Below, piece by piece: positions 21,855 to 30,800 of a stretch of 35,787 nt of DNA. Each line of letters starts with the position of its first letter. Position 1 is the stretch's first letter. Location: NCBI GenBank assembly GCA_900546075.1, contig URBH01000019.1:1-35787 (forward strand), read 5' to 3'. Made by a program: the position numbers and the translations under genes. This DNA comes from an uncultured Eubacteriales bacterium. GTDB taxonomy: Bacteria > Bacillota > Clostridia > Oscillospirales > Oscillospiraceae. The notes beneath the pieces are model-generated. The model was not told where the DNA came from. It did not search any database and worked only from the letters and a program-made list of their open reading frames with translations.

Positions 21855-21930
21855 TGGTGCTGGTGGCTGGGGTCGAACCAGCTCCCTGCGCCTTATCACG
21901 ACGCCGCTCCGCCTGTTGAGCTACACCAGC
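21855..21930 (-). tRNA. tRNA-Ile (GAT)
   Basis: 76 nt with encoded CCA. Acceptor GCTGGTG/CACCAGC, D arm GCTC...GAGC, anticodon stem GCGTC/GGCGC (one G-U) with loop GTGATAA (anticodon GAT), T arm GCTGG-TTCGACC-CCAGC, discriminator A. G at position 32 of the loop is unusual. A GC hairpin (CCCCGGC/GCCGGGG) lies between the two tRNAs. Confidence 0.93.
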
Positions 21931-22543
21931 ATTTTATTATTTTTTATGACCGCCTCTTCAAAACCGCCCCGCCCGTTTCCCCTCTACCCCCTCCCGGGGC
22001 AGTCTCAAAATTCGTTGCTGCGTATAGTATATATATTATATATTATATATAAGCTATAATAGTAATATTAAAGCTATAGGTTATATATAAGCTATATAAG
22101 CTATAAAGTATATACTAGTCTTTATCTTAGATATAGGCTTTAAGTATATTATTAATCTTACTATTGCCGCATTGACGTTTGAATTTTGCCGGGAAGAAGA
22201 AAACAGTCGGAAACTAGGAAATGGAAAGAGAGGGTGTGTCGCATATATCTATACCTTATCGAATGACCCCACCCCCTTCCCCGCTATCCCCCCGGGGGTG
22301 GGTGGCTCGAAAGAAAGCCCTTCGGTACTGGCCTATATTTCAACCAGCCAGGGGAGTTATTGCCAGCCAGGGCAGCACCACCAGCACCACAATAGCCAAT
22401 AGCATTTATACCCCAATTGTCCACGACTGGAATACACCAATTGCAATTACCCTTGAAATGTTCGGACTTTCCCGATTACACATATAAACTCAAAACATTT
22501 CAGAGAAAACGAACGCAACAAAAATGATATTTTGTGGCGTTCA
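21931..22543. other. 613-bp non-coding region with AT-rich AAGCTATA repeats
   Basis: No believable gene on either strand. About 22020-22165 is extremely AT-rich and contains four AAGCTATA copies (22051, 22071, 22089, 22098) plus many TATATA runs, in a genome that is otherwise GC-rich. Further on, CCAGCCAGGG occurs twice (22344, 22363) and a DnaA-box-like TTGTCCACG lies at 22417-22425. It separates the small terminase from the tRNA/large terminase block. Origin, pac/cos-type or promoter functions are all possible. Confidence 0.6.
22511..22542 (-). terminator. Terminator right after the small terminase
   Basis: On the minus strand, directly after the TAG stop: GAACGCCACAAAA / TTTTGTTGCGTTC hairpin with one or two mismatches, followed by GTTTTCTC. 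Confidence 0.65.
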
Positions 22544-22978
22544 CTATTTCCCGGCCTTCTTGCCCCTTGGATCATCCCCGCCAAACTGAATATTGATCTT
22601 CGTCGGGCTTGCCGTGCCTACGTCCCTATCGGTATAGCTGATACCGTCGCCCACATCCTGCTTCAAGGCAAATATACCCTTTGACTGCACCTGACCAGAC
22701 CAGCCCGACCCGCTGAGAATCTGCCCGCGCACCCATGTGGCCATTCTTTTTAGCGCAACAGCTCTATCATAGTATGCAGACTTCCTATCCTGCCCTCTTT
22801 CCATGCACTCTTTCACCTCTGCCTCCGTGTAACCCAGAGTAGCGCAAAAGTGCGGCCATGAAGCCCTAGGAAATCGCTCTTCCGCCAGATCTTGCTTGTA
22901 CTTCTTGATAGCGGCATTCAGTTCTTTCTCCGGCATCCGAAACGGGATACCAGCGCCGGAATTTTCGTTTCCGGGCAT
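22544..22978 (-). CDS. terS: Terminase small subunit-like protein
   Basis: 144 aa from ATG 22978 (MPGNENSGAGIPFRMPEKEL) with GGAGG 8 nt upstream; the ATG at 23011 lies within 7 nt of the predicted transcription start and is rejected. N-terminal helical part (AAIKKYKQDLAEERFPRASWPHFCATLGYTEAEVKECMERG) looks like the HTH region of a small terminase. The rest has a helix (AVALKRMATWVRGQIL) and a flexible C-terminus ending IQFGGDDPRGKKAGK, seen in many small terminases. It has its own strong promoter. Recognition of the packaging site is the expected role. Confidence 0.7.
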   Translation of the reverse strand: MPGNENSGAGIPFRMPEKELNAAIKKYKQDLAEERFPRASWPHFCATLGYTEAEVKECMERGQDRKSAYYDRAVALKRMATWVRGQILSGSGWSGQVQSKGIFALKQDVGDGISYTDRDVGTASPTKINIQFGGDDPRGKKAGK

Positions 22979-23024
22979 CAAAACCACCTCCAAAAGTTCG
23001 GAAATCAACATTTATCTAACCTCT

Positions 23025-23080
23025 ATAATATTCAATAAATGGCCGTTTGTCAACCCGTTTTATTATCGAATCGCGATAAT
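23025..23080 (-). promoter_or_regulatory. terS promoter with adjacent palindrome
   Basis: On the minus strand TTGACA (23048-23053), 17-nt spacer, TATTAT (23025-23030): near-perfect sigma-70. ATTATCG-AATCG-CGATAAT (23062-23080) lies just upstream of the -35 and is a likely regulator site. Confidence 0.75.
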
Positions 23081-23295
23081 CAATACATGATAATCAAAAA
23101 GAAAACGCTGCATTGTAATAATGCCCCGCAGTTGTGGACAACGATGTAAAATGCGTGGTACTTGCGGCCGTGGAGTGCTTAATCTCTGGGAAAGAAAAAA
23201 GCTGGAATAATTCAGATATAATAATTAAATTAAAGCGGGAAAAAGGGTAGGCTTTGGGGTGGCGAAAAAAATTTTGAAAAAAGTAAAAATAGTGC

Positions 23296-23324
23296 TTGAC
23301 AATACTAAGCTAGTATGTTATTAT
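23296..23324 (+). promoter_or_regulatory. Cargo module promoter with RHH-type operator in the spacer
   Basis: TTGACA (23296-23301), 17-nt spacer, TATTAT (23319-23324). The spacer holds ATACTAAGCTAGTAT (23302-23316), a palindrome that also occurs at 23776-23790 (ATACTAACTTAGTAC). This is a strong promoter under repressor control. Confidence 0.8.
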
Positions 23325-23373
23325 GAGGGCACAGAAAGCAAGACACCAATCAACACGAAGAAAGGAGAACAAC

Positions 23374-23520
23374 ATGGGACAGACCGACAGCCAGTTCAAA
23401 GCCTTTATCCGCTTTGTTCTTGATGCTCTGCGGGAGATCGCAGCAGAAAAGGACGAAGAAAAGAGAGCCGCCAAGATGGAAAAGGTTCTCGACAATCTGC
23501 AAAAGACCCTTGAAGACTGA
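23374..23520 (+). CDS. 48-residue helical protein, first gene of the cargo module
   Basis: 48 aa from ATG 23374 (MGQTDSQFKAFIRF) behind AAAGGAG. The 18 residues upstream of it in the same frame overlap the promoter -10 and are not real. One amphipathic helix pair with charges (ALREIAAEKDEEKRAAKMEKVLDNLQKTLED). No recognised family; similar short proteins start mobile-element operons in Firmicutes. The stop is 41 nt before the RHH gene. Confidence 0.55.
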   Translation: MGQTDSQFKAFIRFVLDALREIAAEKDEEKRAAKMEKVLDNLQKTLED

Positions 23521-23561
23521 ATGAGCCGGGGCGAGCAATCGCCCCAACTCCCGAAAGGAGG

Positions 23562-23759
23562 TTGAAGATAATAGGGAAAACAAGCACCGAAATAAAAGCC
23601 CGGTGGAATGAAAAGACTTATAAACGTTATCAAATCTATTTACGGCAAGATGAAGACCGTGAGCTTATAGAGTTCATAGAGCAAAACAAAGGAACCCATG
23701 GAACCACGGATATTTTCCGGAGCGGTCTTGAAAAAGTAAAAAACGAGGGTCTTAATTGA
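23562..23759 (+). CDS. Ribbon-helix-helix-type autoregulator, non-AUG start
   Basis: About 63-65 aa. YKRYQIYLRQDEDRELIEFIEQNKG has the beta-strand then helix layout of RHH (MetJ/Arc/CopG-type) repressors: alternating residues YQIYLR, then helix A (DRELIEFIEQ), GT/TT and helix B (IFRSGLEKVK). No ATG exists in this frame. TTG 23562 touches AGGAGG without spacing, so ATA at 23568 or 23571 (6 or 9 nt away) is more likely to be used. Palindromes at 23302 and 23776, before and after the gene, are the natural targets: the protein would regulate its own promoter and that of the J-domain gene. Confidence 0.65.
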   Translation: MKIIGKTSTEIKARWNEKTYKRYQIYLRQDEDRELIEFIEQNKGTHGTTDIFRSGLEKVKNEGLN

Positions 23760-23765
23760 CCCTCT
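23745..23765 (+). terminator. Hairpin at the end of the RHH gene
   Basis: Perfect 7-bp stem GAGGGTC-ttaatt-GACCCTC over the RHH stop codon, followed by TTGATA. It has no real T-run, so it may be an attenuator or mRNA stabiliser. Confidence 0.45.
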
Positions 23766-23793
23766 TGATAATAGCATACTAACTTAGTACATA
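23765..23793 (+). promoter_or_regulatory. Second operator and weak internal promoter before the J-domain gene
   Basis: TTGATA (23765-23770), 17-nt spacer and TACATA (23788-23793), a weak -10. Operator ATACTAACTTAGTAC (23776-23790) overlaps spacer and -10. AAGGAAA follows 8-9 nt before ATG 23810. Confidence 0.55.
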
Positions 23794-23809
23794 AGAAAGG
23801 AAAATCACA

Positions 23810-24772
23810 ATGAAATACTTCACCACCTGCACCACTCTTGACGAACTGAAAAAGGAATTCCGCCGTCTTGCCATGCTGCACCACCCCGACCACGGCGGCG
23901 ACACCGAGACCATGAAAGCCATCAATGCCGAGTATGACGCGGTATTCCCCGCTTTCAAGCTGGCCTATAACCGCACCGCCAAGACCCCCACCTCCGAGAC
24001 CGCCCAGAGCACCCGCAGCGAGTTCTATACCGCCAACGGCTGGAAGGGCAGCAACTACGAATCCGGCCGCAGCCTGAAAGAGATCGCCCAGCTCGTCCGC
24101 CAGTTCATCAGGGAGCAGTTCCCAACCTACAAGTTCAGCGTCCGCACCTCCTACGCTTCCATGTGCCAGGAGCTGCACGTGGACATGAAGGAAGCCCCCT
24201 GCAAGATTTACAAGGACTTCGACGAGCTGACCGAGCAGGACAAGAACGACCTTATCCGCCGCATGACCCGCAACAGCGTTTTCACCCTGAGCAGCTGGAA
24301 TGGCGCCGAATTAAAGGCCGAGTTTGAGCGCATCTGGGCAGAGCGCGGTGATTATTACAAGTGCCCCTCCGACCAGCTGAAAGCCGCCGCCGAAGCCGTG
24401 GACGGCTACGTGAAATCCTTCAGCTTTGACGATTGCGACGGCATGATTGATTATTTCCACGTGAATTTCTATTACTTCGGCTGTCTGCAAAACAACGCCC
24501 GGGATGTAAAGTTCGTTCCTAAGACTGCCCGTGTCGCCGCGCCGAAGGAGCCGAAGCCGGAAGAAAAGAAAGCCGGCTTTCTCCGGGTGGAGATCAACTC
24601 CGAGTTTGACGGTGTAGAGGTATACTTCCCCGATAAGCCCAGCGAAGAGACCCGTACCGCCCTGAAAGCCGCCGGTTACCGCTGGCACAGCAAGAAAAAA
24701 TGCTGGTACGCCCGGAACACGGAACAGCACCTGCAAGCCCTCCGGGCAATTGAAACCGGCCTGACAGCATAA
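23810..24772 (+). CDS. J-domain protein with LPD29-like and C-terminal RW-type domains
   Basis: 320 aa. Residues 1-45 form a J-domain with the HPD triad at 25-27 (RRLAMLHHPDHGGD). The middle (about 80-185, LKEIAQLVRQFIREQFPTYKFSVRT ... LHVDMKEAPC) resembles the LPD29 domain of large polyvalent proteins of mobile elements. The C-terminal 55 residues (VEVYFPDKPSEETRTALKAAGYRWHSKKKCWYARNTEQHL) match the 'R-x-x-L-K-x-x-G-F/Y-R-W ... W-Y-A' module of mobile-element and conjugation proteins. J-domains recruit Hsp70; this protein may hijack host DnaK or act in counter-defence or replication. That is inference. Confidence 0.75.
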   Translation: MKYFTTCTTLDELKKEFRRLAMLHHPDHGGDTETMKAINAEYDAVFPAFKLAYNRTAKTPTSETAQSTRSEFYTANGWKGSNYESGRSLKEIAQLVRQFIREQFPTYKFSVRTSYASMCQELHVDMKEAPCKIYKDFDELTEQDKNDLIRRMTRNSVFTLSSWNGAELKAEFERIWAERGDYYKCPSDQLKAAAEAVDGYVKSFSFDDCDGMIDYFHVNFYYFGCLQNNARDVKFVPKTARVAAPKEPKPEEKKAGFLRVEINSEFDGVEVYFPDKPSEETRTALKAAGYRWHSKKKCWYARNTEQHLQALRAIETGLTA

Positions 24773-24778
24773 GAAACA

Positions 24779-24801
24779 GCCGCCCCAAACCCGGGGCGGC
24801 C
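24779..24801. terminator. Shared terminator of two convergent units
   Basis: GCCGCCCC-aaacc-CGGGGCGGC, an 8-9-bp perfect GC stem between the J-domain gene (plus) and the giant gene (minus). Poor T-runs on both sides. Confidence 0.65.
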
Positions 24802-24811
24802 TTCCCATTAT

Positions 24812-27800
24812 TCACACAAGTTTCCCTTTATACAGCTTGTAGAACATCTGCGCTTCCTCGCTGGAGTACCCCAGCGCCACCCATGCGGCGATCATGTCCG
24901 CCTTCCTGGTGAACTCCTGAGTGACTCCATAGGTCTGTGTAAACTGCTCCGCGGAATACCCTCTGCCCCGGAGATAGGCATACTTGAGTTCCGTCTTGTT
25001 GGGCTTCTCCGCCTCCGGGTTGTAGTCCGGCATATACAGCAGCATGATCCTGTCTTTTTCCTTGTCGCTCAGGCCGTCCAGCGCCGCGATATAGCCCCAT
25101 TTGTCCCGGTTGGTAACGGTGGCCTCCCCCGTGTCCTTGTCCACGCTGCCGGTGCCCTGAAGGTCTGCAAGCCCCTTAATGATCCGGTCTGCCACGTCCG
25201 AAGAAAGGCCGGATTCCGTCATGGCGTCGAACTTCTCCGTTTCAATGGAGAATGTCTGCCGGAAAACCATCTTGTCCTTGAGGGCGTCGTGGGCGGCCTT
25301 GGTGATCTGGCCGGATTCATAGGCGTTTCCCAGTGTCCGCGCCCATTCCTGCGCCTTGTCCTTTCCGGCCATTCCGGAATTGTCGTCCAGATTCTTGTAA
25401 ACCCCGTACAGGCTTGCAAACGTCTCACCGCTTACGCCGTTCTCCCTGGCGGTTATGTAGTACCCGATTCTGCCGCCGGTGCCGTTCTTAAATTCCTGCT
25501 TCTGGGCGTTCCCCAGGGATTCATAAATGCTGTAGGCCTGCCCCAGTGCCTCCGGCTCCATGGTGTCGAACGCCTTGGAAAATTCCGATCTCACCAAATC
25601 CTGCATAATGCTGTTTTCCACGGTTTTAGCGTCCTTCGGGCTGTCCGTCGTGTAATCGGAAACCGCCGCCCGGGCGTGTTCCGTGGCGTAGGTCTTCGCC
25701 CGGTTCAGGGCATTCGCTTTCTGCTCGTCCGAAAGATTCCGGAATGCTTCACTGCCCATCAGCCCGGTGTAATAGCTGCTCACCAGCTCGCCATAGGTCT
25801 TTTGGTAGGTTTCCCTTGCCTCGCCGTCCAGATTGACCGTCTCACCGTTTACATGGATAGACATGGGTGCCTGTCTGTCCGGGATAAAGCTGGTATCACC
25901 GTCAAGGCTCCCGCTCAGTTCTTCCAGATAGTTTGTCACGTCGTTCTTGCGGTAAGTCTGGGTTTTCGTCGGGTCGACAAACGTATTGAAGAACCCGCCC
26001 CGCTCCTGCGCCTCTCCCAGTCCGCTGTATTTCTTCGGAAGGGTCTGGGACAGGAACGGAAGTCCGGCGATGATGTTGTTTATGGCATACTCCGCTGAGG
26101 TCTCCCCCCGGGTGTCCCTGTAGTAGCCGTCGGTAAGCTGTGCCGTCTGCCTGACAAACTGCGGAATAAAGCTGCCGGCGGTATCTCCGGCATACCCGGC
26201 CAGTTCGTCCATTATGCCGGAAGCATCGTCCGCTTCAACAACACCGCTTATTAAATCAACCCCACCGGACAGGCCGGTCATCATGGGGCTGTCCATCAGA
26301 GAATTGAACACAGATTTCACGGTTGCAAACGGATACGCTTTCAGCATGTCGGCAACGCTGTCCTCTTTGGAAAGCTCATACCCGAGATATAGCTGGGTAT
26401 TGAACGGCTCCAGGAAGTCCAGGCTTGTGATAATGTCCCCGTCCTGCCATTCCGAACTCCCGCCGTCCAGTCCTCTTTTGAGGGCGCTCCAATTGATTTG
26501 TGCGCCGCTTCTCCCTTCGGCCTGTAAAAGCGCCTTTTCGTCCTTGTCCTTCGGCTCATTGACCTTTACAACGCCGGCTGCAGCCGCCGCTGTAAACATG
26601 GCAATCATTCCGACGCCGCTTAAGCCCCGGCCAAAGTCGGAAGCTACCTGCCTCTGCCGGGCAACGTCGATTTCCTTTCCGGCTTTCGCATCCTTTATGA
26701 GGGAAATAGCTTCTCCGACGCTCTTAACAACGCCCGTCGAATAGTCAATGCCCGTCTGGGTCACGTTCATAGGCACCGACGCGAACGGAATCACGGCATC
26801 TACTGCGACTTCTCCCGGTTTCCCGAAAATATCCCCTGCGCCTCTTTTGAACCCCGCCGCCGCTCTGGAAAGATCAGAGCCGCGGGTTTTGCCGTCGCTG
26901 TCTTTCCATGTTGCATCCTTGAATGTCCGCCGGTTCGCGGTGAATTCGCTCAGCTGCGCGATCTGTTCCTCTGTAAGGTTCGCATTTTTCAGGTTGTTCA
27001 GGCTTTCGGAAATCGCCGCATTCGTTCCGCCCTCAAAGATTTTGTCCGTTACCTCAAGGTTGTAGCTCATGTACTTCTGGAATGCGTACATGGCGCGCAT
27101 AGCAACGTTGCCGGTGGAGCGGAAAGTCCTGCCCATGTATTTCCCGCTTCCGCCGTCGCCCATAGCTGTGGAAAGGGAGGCGCCCGCGCCCGTTTCAATC
27201 GGGATGTTCAGCTCCACACACAGCGACGCGAAGCTTGCCGCGTCCGCTGCACCTTTTGCATAGGCCTTCACATTCTTGAAGTCGTTTCCCACAGTCTTCC
27301 GGCCTGTGAACTTAGACAGAACCGCATCCATCATCCTTCCGCCGGTGCTGTCGCTTGCGGAATCCATCAGCCCACCGAAGGAGTTGCCCGTGATATTTCT
27401 TGCAAACGTTTTAAGGCTTGCAAGCATATTCTGTTTCCGGATTCCCATGGCAATTTCCGTCTTCGTCCGCGCCCGGAAATCATCCGACATTGCCGCGATC
27501 TGGGCGTTTGCAACCGTCTTAAGGTCGTCAAAATCCATTTTCCCAAGAATCCGCTCTGCTGTTCCTGTCAGATTCTGAGATGTGCCGAACCACGCCGTTG
27601 TATTCCTTTCCCTGGCGATCTGGCGGATAATGTCCCGCATTCCTGCGCTGTCTCCGTCATCCACCAATTCAACCGCAATTGCAATCCGGTCAATATTTTT
27701 TGCTATGTCCTTCTGCCACTGCTTATAGGTTTCTCCGCCTTCCTTCTGCCGGAATGTGGAATCCTCCCGCTTCATGTCAAGAATGGCGTTCCGTGCCCGT

Positions 27801-30800
27801 TGCGCGGCGGTCATTGAATCCTGCAAATCTGCCATTGTCCCGGAAATGGCGAATGCCTGCGTGACCTGTCCGGCGTTCGTCCCGATTTCCCGGATTTTCA
27901 TATTCATTTCCGTGATCTGGTTCTGTGCGCCGTCAATTTCAGAGTGTACCAGATTCTTGGTCACATATTTGGCGGTCAAAAGGTCTTCCGCCGTCCATGC
28001 GTCCTTACCCATAAGGTAGTCATATTCCGCCTGAACCTTTTCCGGGGTACTGGTTCTTTCCTTTGCCGTGGCCGTGGTGTCCGCGTTGTGCTTGACGTCG
28101 TAAATTCCGGCATCCGGGTTTTCCCTGACCATCTGCTTATAGCCCTGCCGGATGTCCGCGTCCTTGCTGTGAAGTCCGGTGTTGCTTACCGTCCGCGATA
28201 CTTCCAAATCCCCGGACGGCTCATTCTGCATTCCCACCGTGTCCACAGCCTGTCCGCCCTCTGTGGACTTCCCGGAACTGTCCGCCACCTGTGGACTGCC
28301 CTTTCCCATCAGGGAATCCCGGTAGGCCAGAGCTGCATCATAGTCGTTCTTGCTGTAGGTGGGCAGCGCTTCCAGCTGGTCATCCGTGATCTTCGGGTAA
28401 GTACCCATCTTTTGAGCAACGGTGTCCGCGCTGTCCCCGTTGTGCTTCATCACGTAGATGTACGGCTCGCCCTTGTCCGGCGTCCACCCCTCGTTGGCGT
28501 AGGTCTTGTTGAACTCCACCCTTGCCACCGGCTCAAAGCCATATTTGGCATAGAGTTTCGCAAGCCCTTCCCCGTAGCAGTCCAGCCGGTCGCCGCCCTG
28601 CTCAATGGCAATGGGCATCATGGTGTCAAGGGCTTTCGGGGGTCCTCCGTTCTTGTTCTTGAAAACCGCCACAATGTCCCCGTCCGGAGCAATACCCACG
28701 CCCACCGTGCCGTTGTCGTTCATGAAGGTTCGGACATTTCCGCCCTTCAGCTGCTGGGCGGATTTCGGCGTGACGCACCAGCCGTTTGCCGGGTCAGAGT
28801 TCCGCCCCGCAGTCAACGCCTGTTCATAGCTCACCGGGTCGGCGGTGGTATCCCTTACGGCATAAGTCGGTGTTCCCCGCTGCCTCTGGGCTTCCTGTAA
28901 TTTGTCGCTTACGCGAAGCTCTCCAGAAACTCGTAGGTCATTTTGAGAATTGCCGTCTCCGGATTCTCCTTGTACGCCTCCCGGAACCACTTGGGTTCCC
29001 GCTTCCATTCCTCCGGGTGCTTGTCCAGATACTGGCAATGCTCCCGCGTCTGCTCCAGAAACCCGTTCGGCTCCAGCTCCTCCGGGTAGTCCCGTTCCAT
29101 CAGTGCCTTGTAATCCCGTTCCATTTTCCGTACCTCCCTGTATCGGATTCCCGTCAATATGATAATAACTCCCTTCGGCGTTGGTGTCAACGCCCAGAAC
29201 CCGGTCAAAGGCATTTTGTACCGCCTGACGCTTCGGCGAAACCTCCGGCGTTTCCCGCCTTGCAGGCGCTCTTTCCGCCAGCTCCTGCCCCATGTCCTCG
29301 ATCAGGCTCTGCGCCCCCTCCCGGTTCAAGGTGGTGGGGGCGGTGTCCCCGGCCAGCTGCCGGACGGCTGCCTTTACCGCGTTCCGCTTCTCCGACGCCG
29401 TGGCCATTTGGGACAGGTCAAGCCCCGCCTGCCGGGAAAGCTGCTCCATGGCCGCCGGGTCGGCAAGAATCTTCTCCACGGTCTTGTTGCTCACGTTCCC
29501 CGTTTCCACCAGCTTGTCCAGTGCGTTTGTAAGCGCATTTCCCGTCTGTGGTGCCCCTGCCGCCTCCACATCAGGGCTTTGTGCTTTCGTGGTGCCCATG
29601 GGCGTCTCCGGCAAAATACCCGCCTGTTGGCTTCCTGCGGCCTCCTGCGGGCTCGTCTGCGCCCCCTGCTTACCGAGCTTTGTCATCACGTCGCTGTAGG
29701 CGGTAGTCCCCGCGCCCATAATAGCGCCGGAGCCGGCAGAAATGATCAACGTATTCAACGCCTCGTTCCAGACGTTCTTATCCGCCTGTGTCTTGGCTTC
29801 CTCGTAGCTCATGCCGCTGGCCACCAGCTCGCCGATGGTCTGGTTGTATTCGCTGTTTCCCTGTAGAATCGCCGCCTCCGCAAGAAGACTGCCGAAATAG
29901 CTGGCCTCTTCCCCGCTGGCCTCCACACCGGCCTGACCGAGGGTGTTCAGTACCCATTTCCGCAGGTCGCTGCCCCCCAGCTGCTTTGCCTTGTCCAGAG
30001 CCTTATCCAGCGGTACCTTTTCCGTCAGCACCTCCAGTCCGGCGTTCGCCGCGGCCATAAGGTACGCCTGCGCCGGAGGCGCGCCCTTCTGGGACGCTTC
30101 GCGCAGGGTGTCGGTAAAGGAATTGATTCCGGCAAGCGCCAGCGAACCGGACGTACCGCCGGTAGCGGCGGCAAGCGCCAGCCGCGCCGCCGAATCCGCC
30201 GCGGAGGTCACCATCTGATACCCAGCCGAAAGCCCCTTCCTGACCTTGCTGTCTCCGTCTCCGGCGATTCTTTCCGCCGTGTCCGCCGTTACGGCGTTTC
30301 CGTATACGCTCATGATGTCGCCGCCTGTATACGGCGCAAGTGTTGGGTACCTTCCCGTTCTGTCTATCAGCTCGAACGCCCTTCCTCCCAGTGCGCTGAG
30401 ACCGCCCAGTGCCCGCAGCGGAAGTCCGACGATATTCTGCGCCACAGCGCCAACGCCGGTATCATTCATGTCGTGGGCGGATTGCACGGCCTGTTCTGCC
30501 TGCTGTTCAGCAGTGTACCATTCATAGCTTTCTTTTAGTTCGGCCAATCTCTCCGCGCCATATTTCTTAATGAGTTCCGTCTCTGTATCTTCCATCGCGT
30601 GCGCCAGATCTAACGGGGTGAGGGTCGAAATTTGTTCGGTATTGTCTCCGGCATACCGCTCAAACAGCTTTCTGTCTTCCTCCGGCATGGCGTTGATCTC
30701 CGCCATGTCCTGTGCCATTATCCGGCGGGTCTTCTCGTCGTTCGACAGCTTTTTGTAATAATCCGCCTTAGCTTTCAGCCCCTGGGATGTTTCGTCCTCG

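Larger units (their letters stand above)
22979..23373. other. Divergent promoter region between terS and the cargo module
   Basis: 395 bp without a gene. It contains the minus-strand terS promoter, a 7-bp-arm palindrome beside its -35, a DnaA-box-like TGTGGACAA at 23133-23141, and the plus-strand promoter of the cargo module. The 23220-23295 part is A-rich. Confidence 0.65.

Noticed and set aside
21577..22059. Plus-strand frames over the tRNA region
   Set aside because: They translate tRNA genes on the wrong strand; the tRNAs have full cloverleaves.
22172..22487. Plus-strand frames in the non-coding region
   Set aside because: Low-quality sequences (SPRGWVARKKA and similar), no ribosome site, between a terminator and an AT-rich island.
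23323..23373. Upstream extension of the 48-aa gene to an ATG at 23323
   Set aside because: That ATG lies in the promoter -10, before the predicted transcription start; ATG 23374 has the ribosome site.
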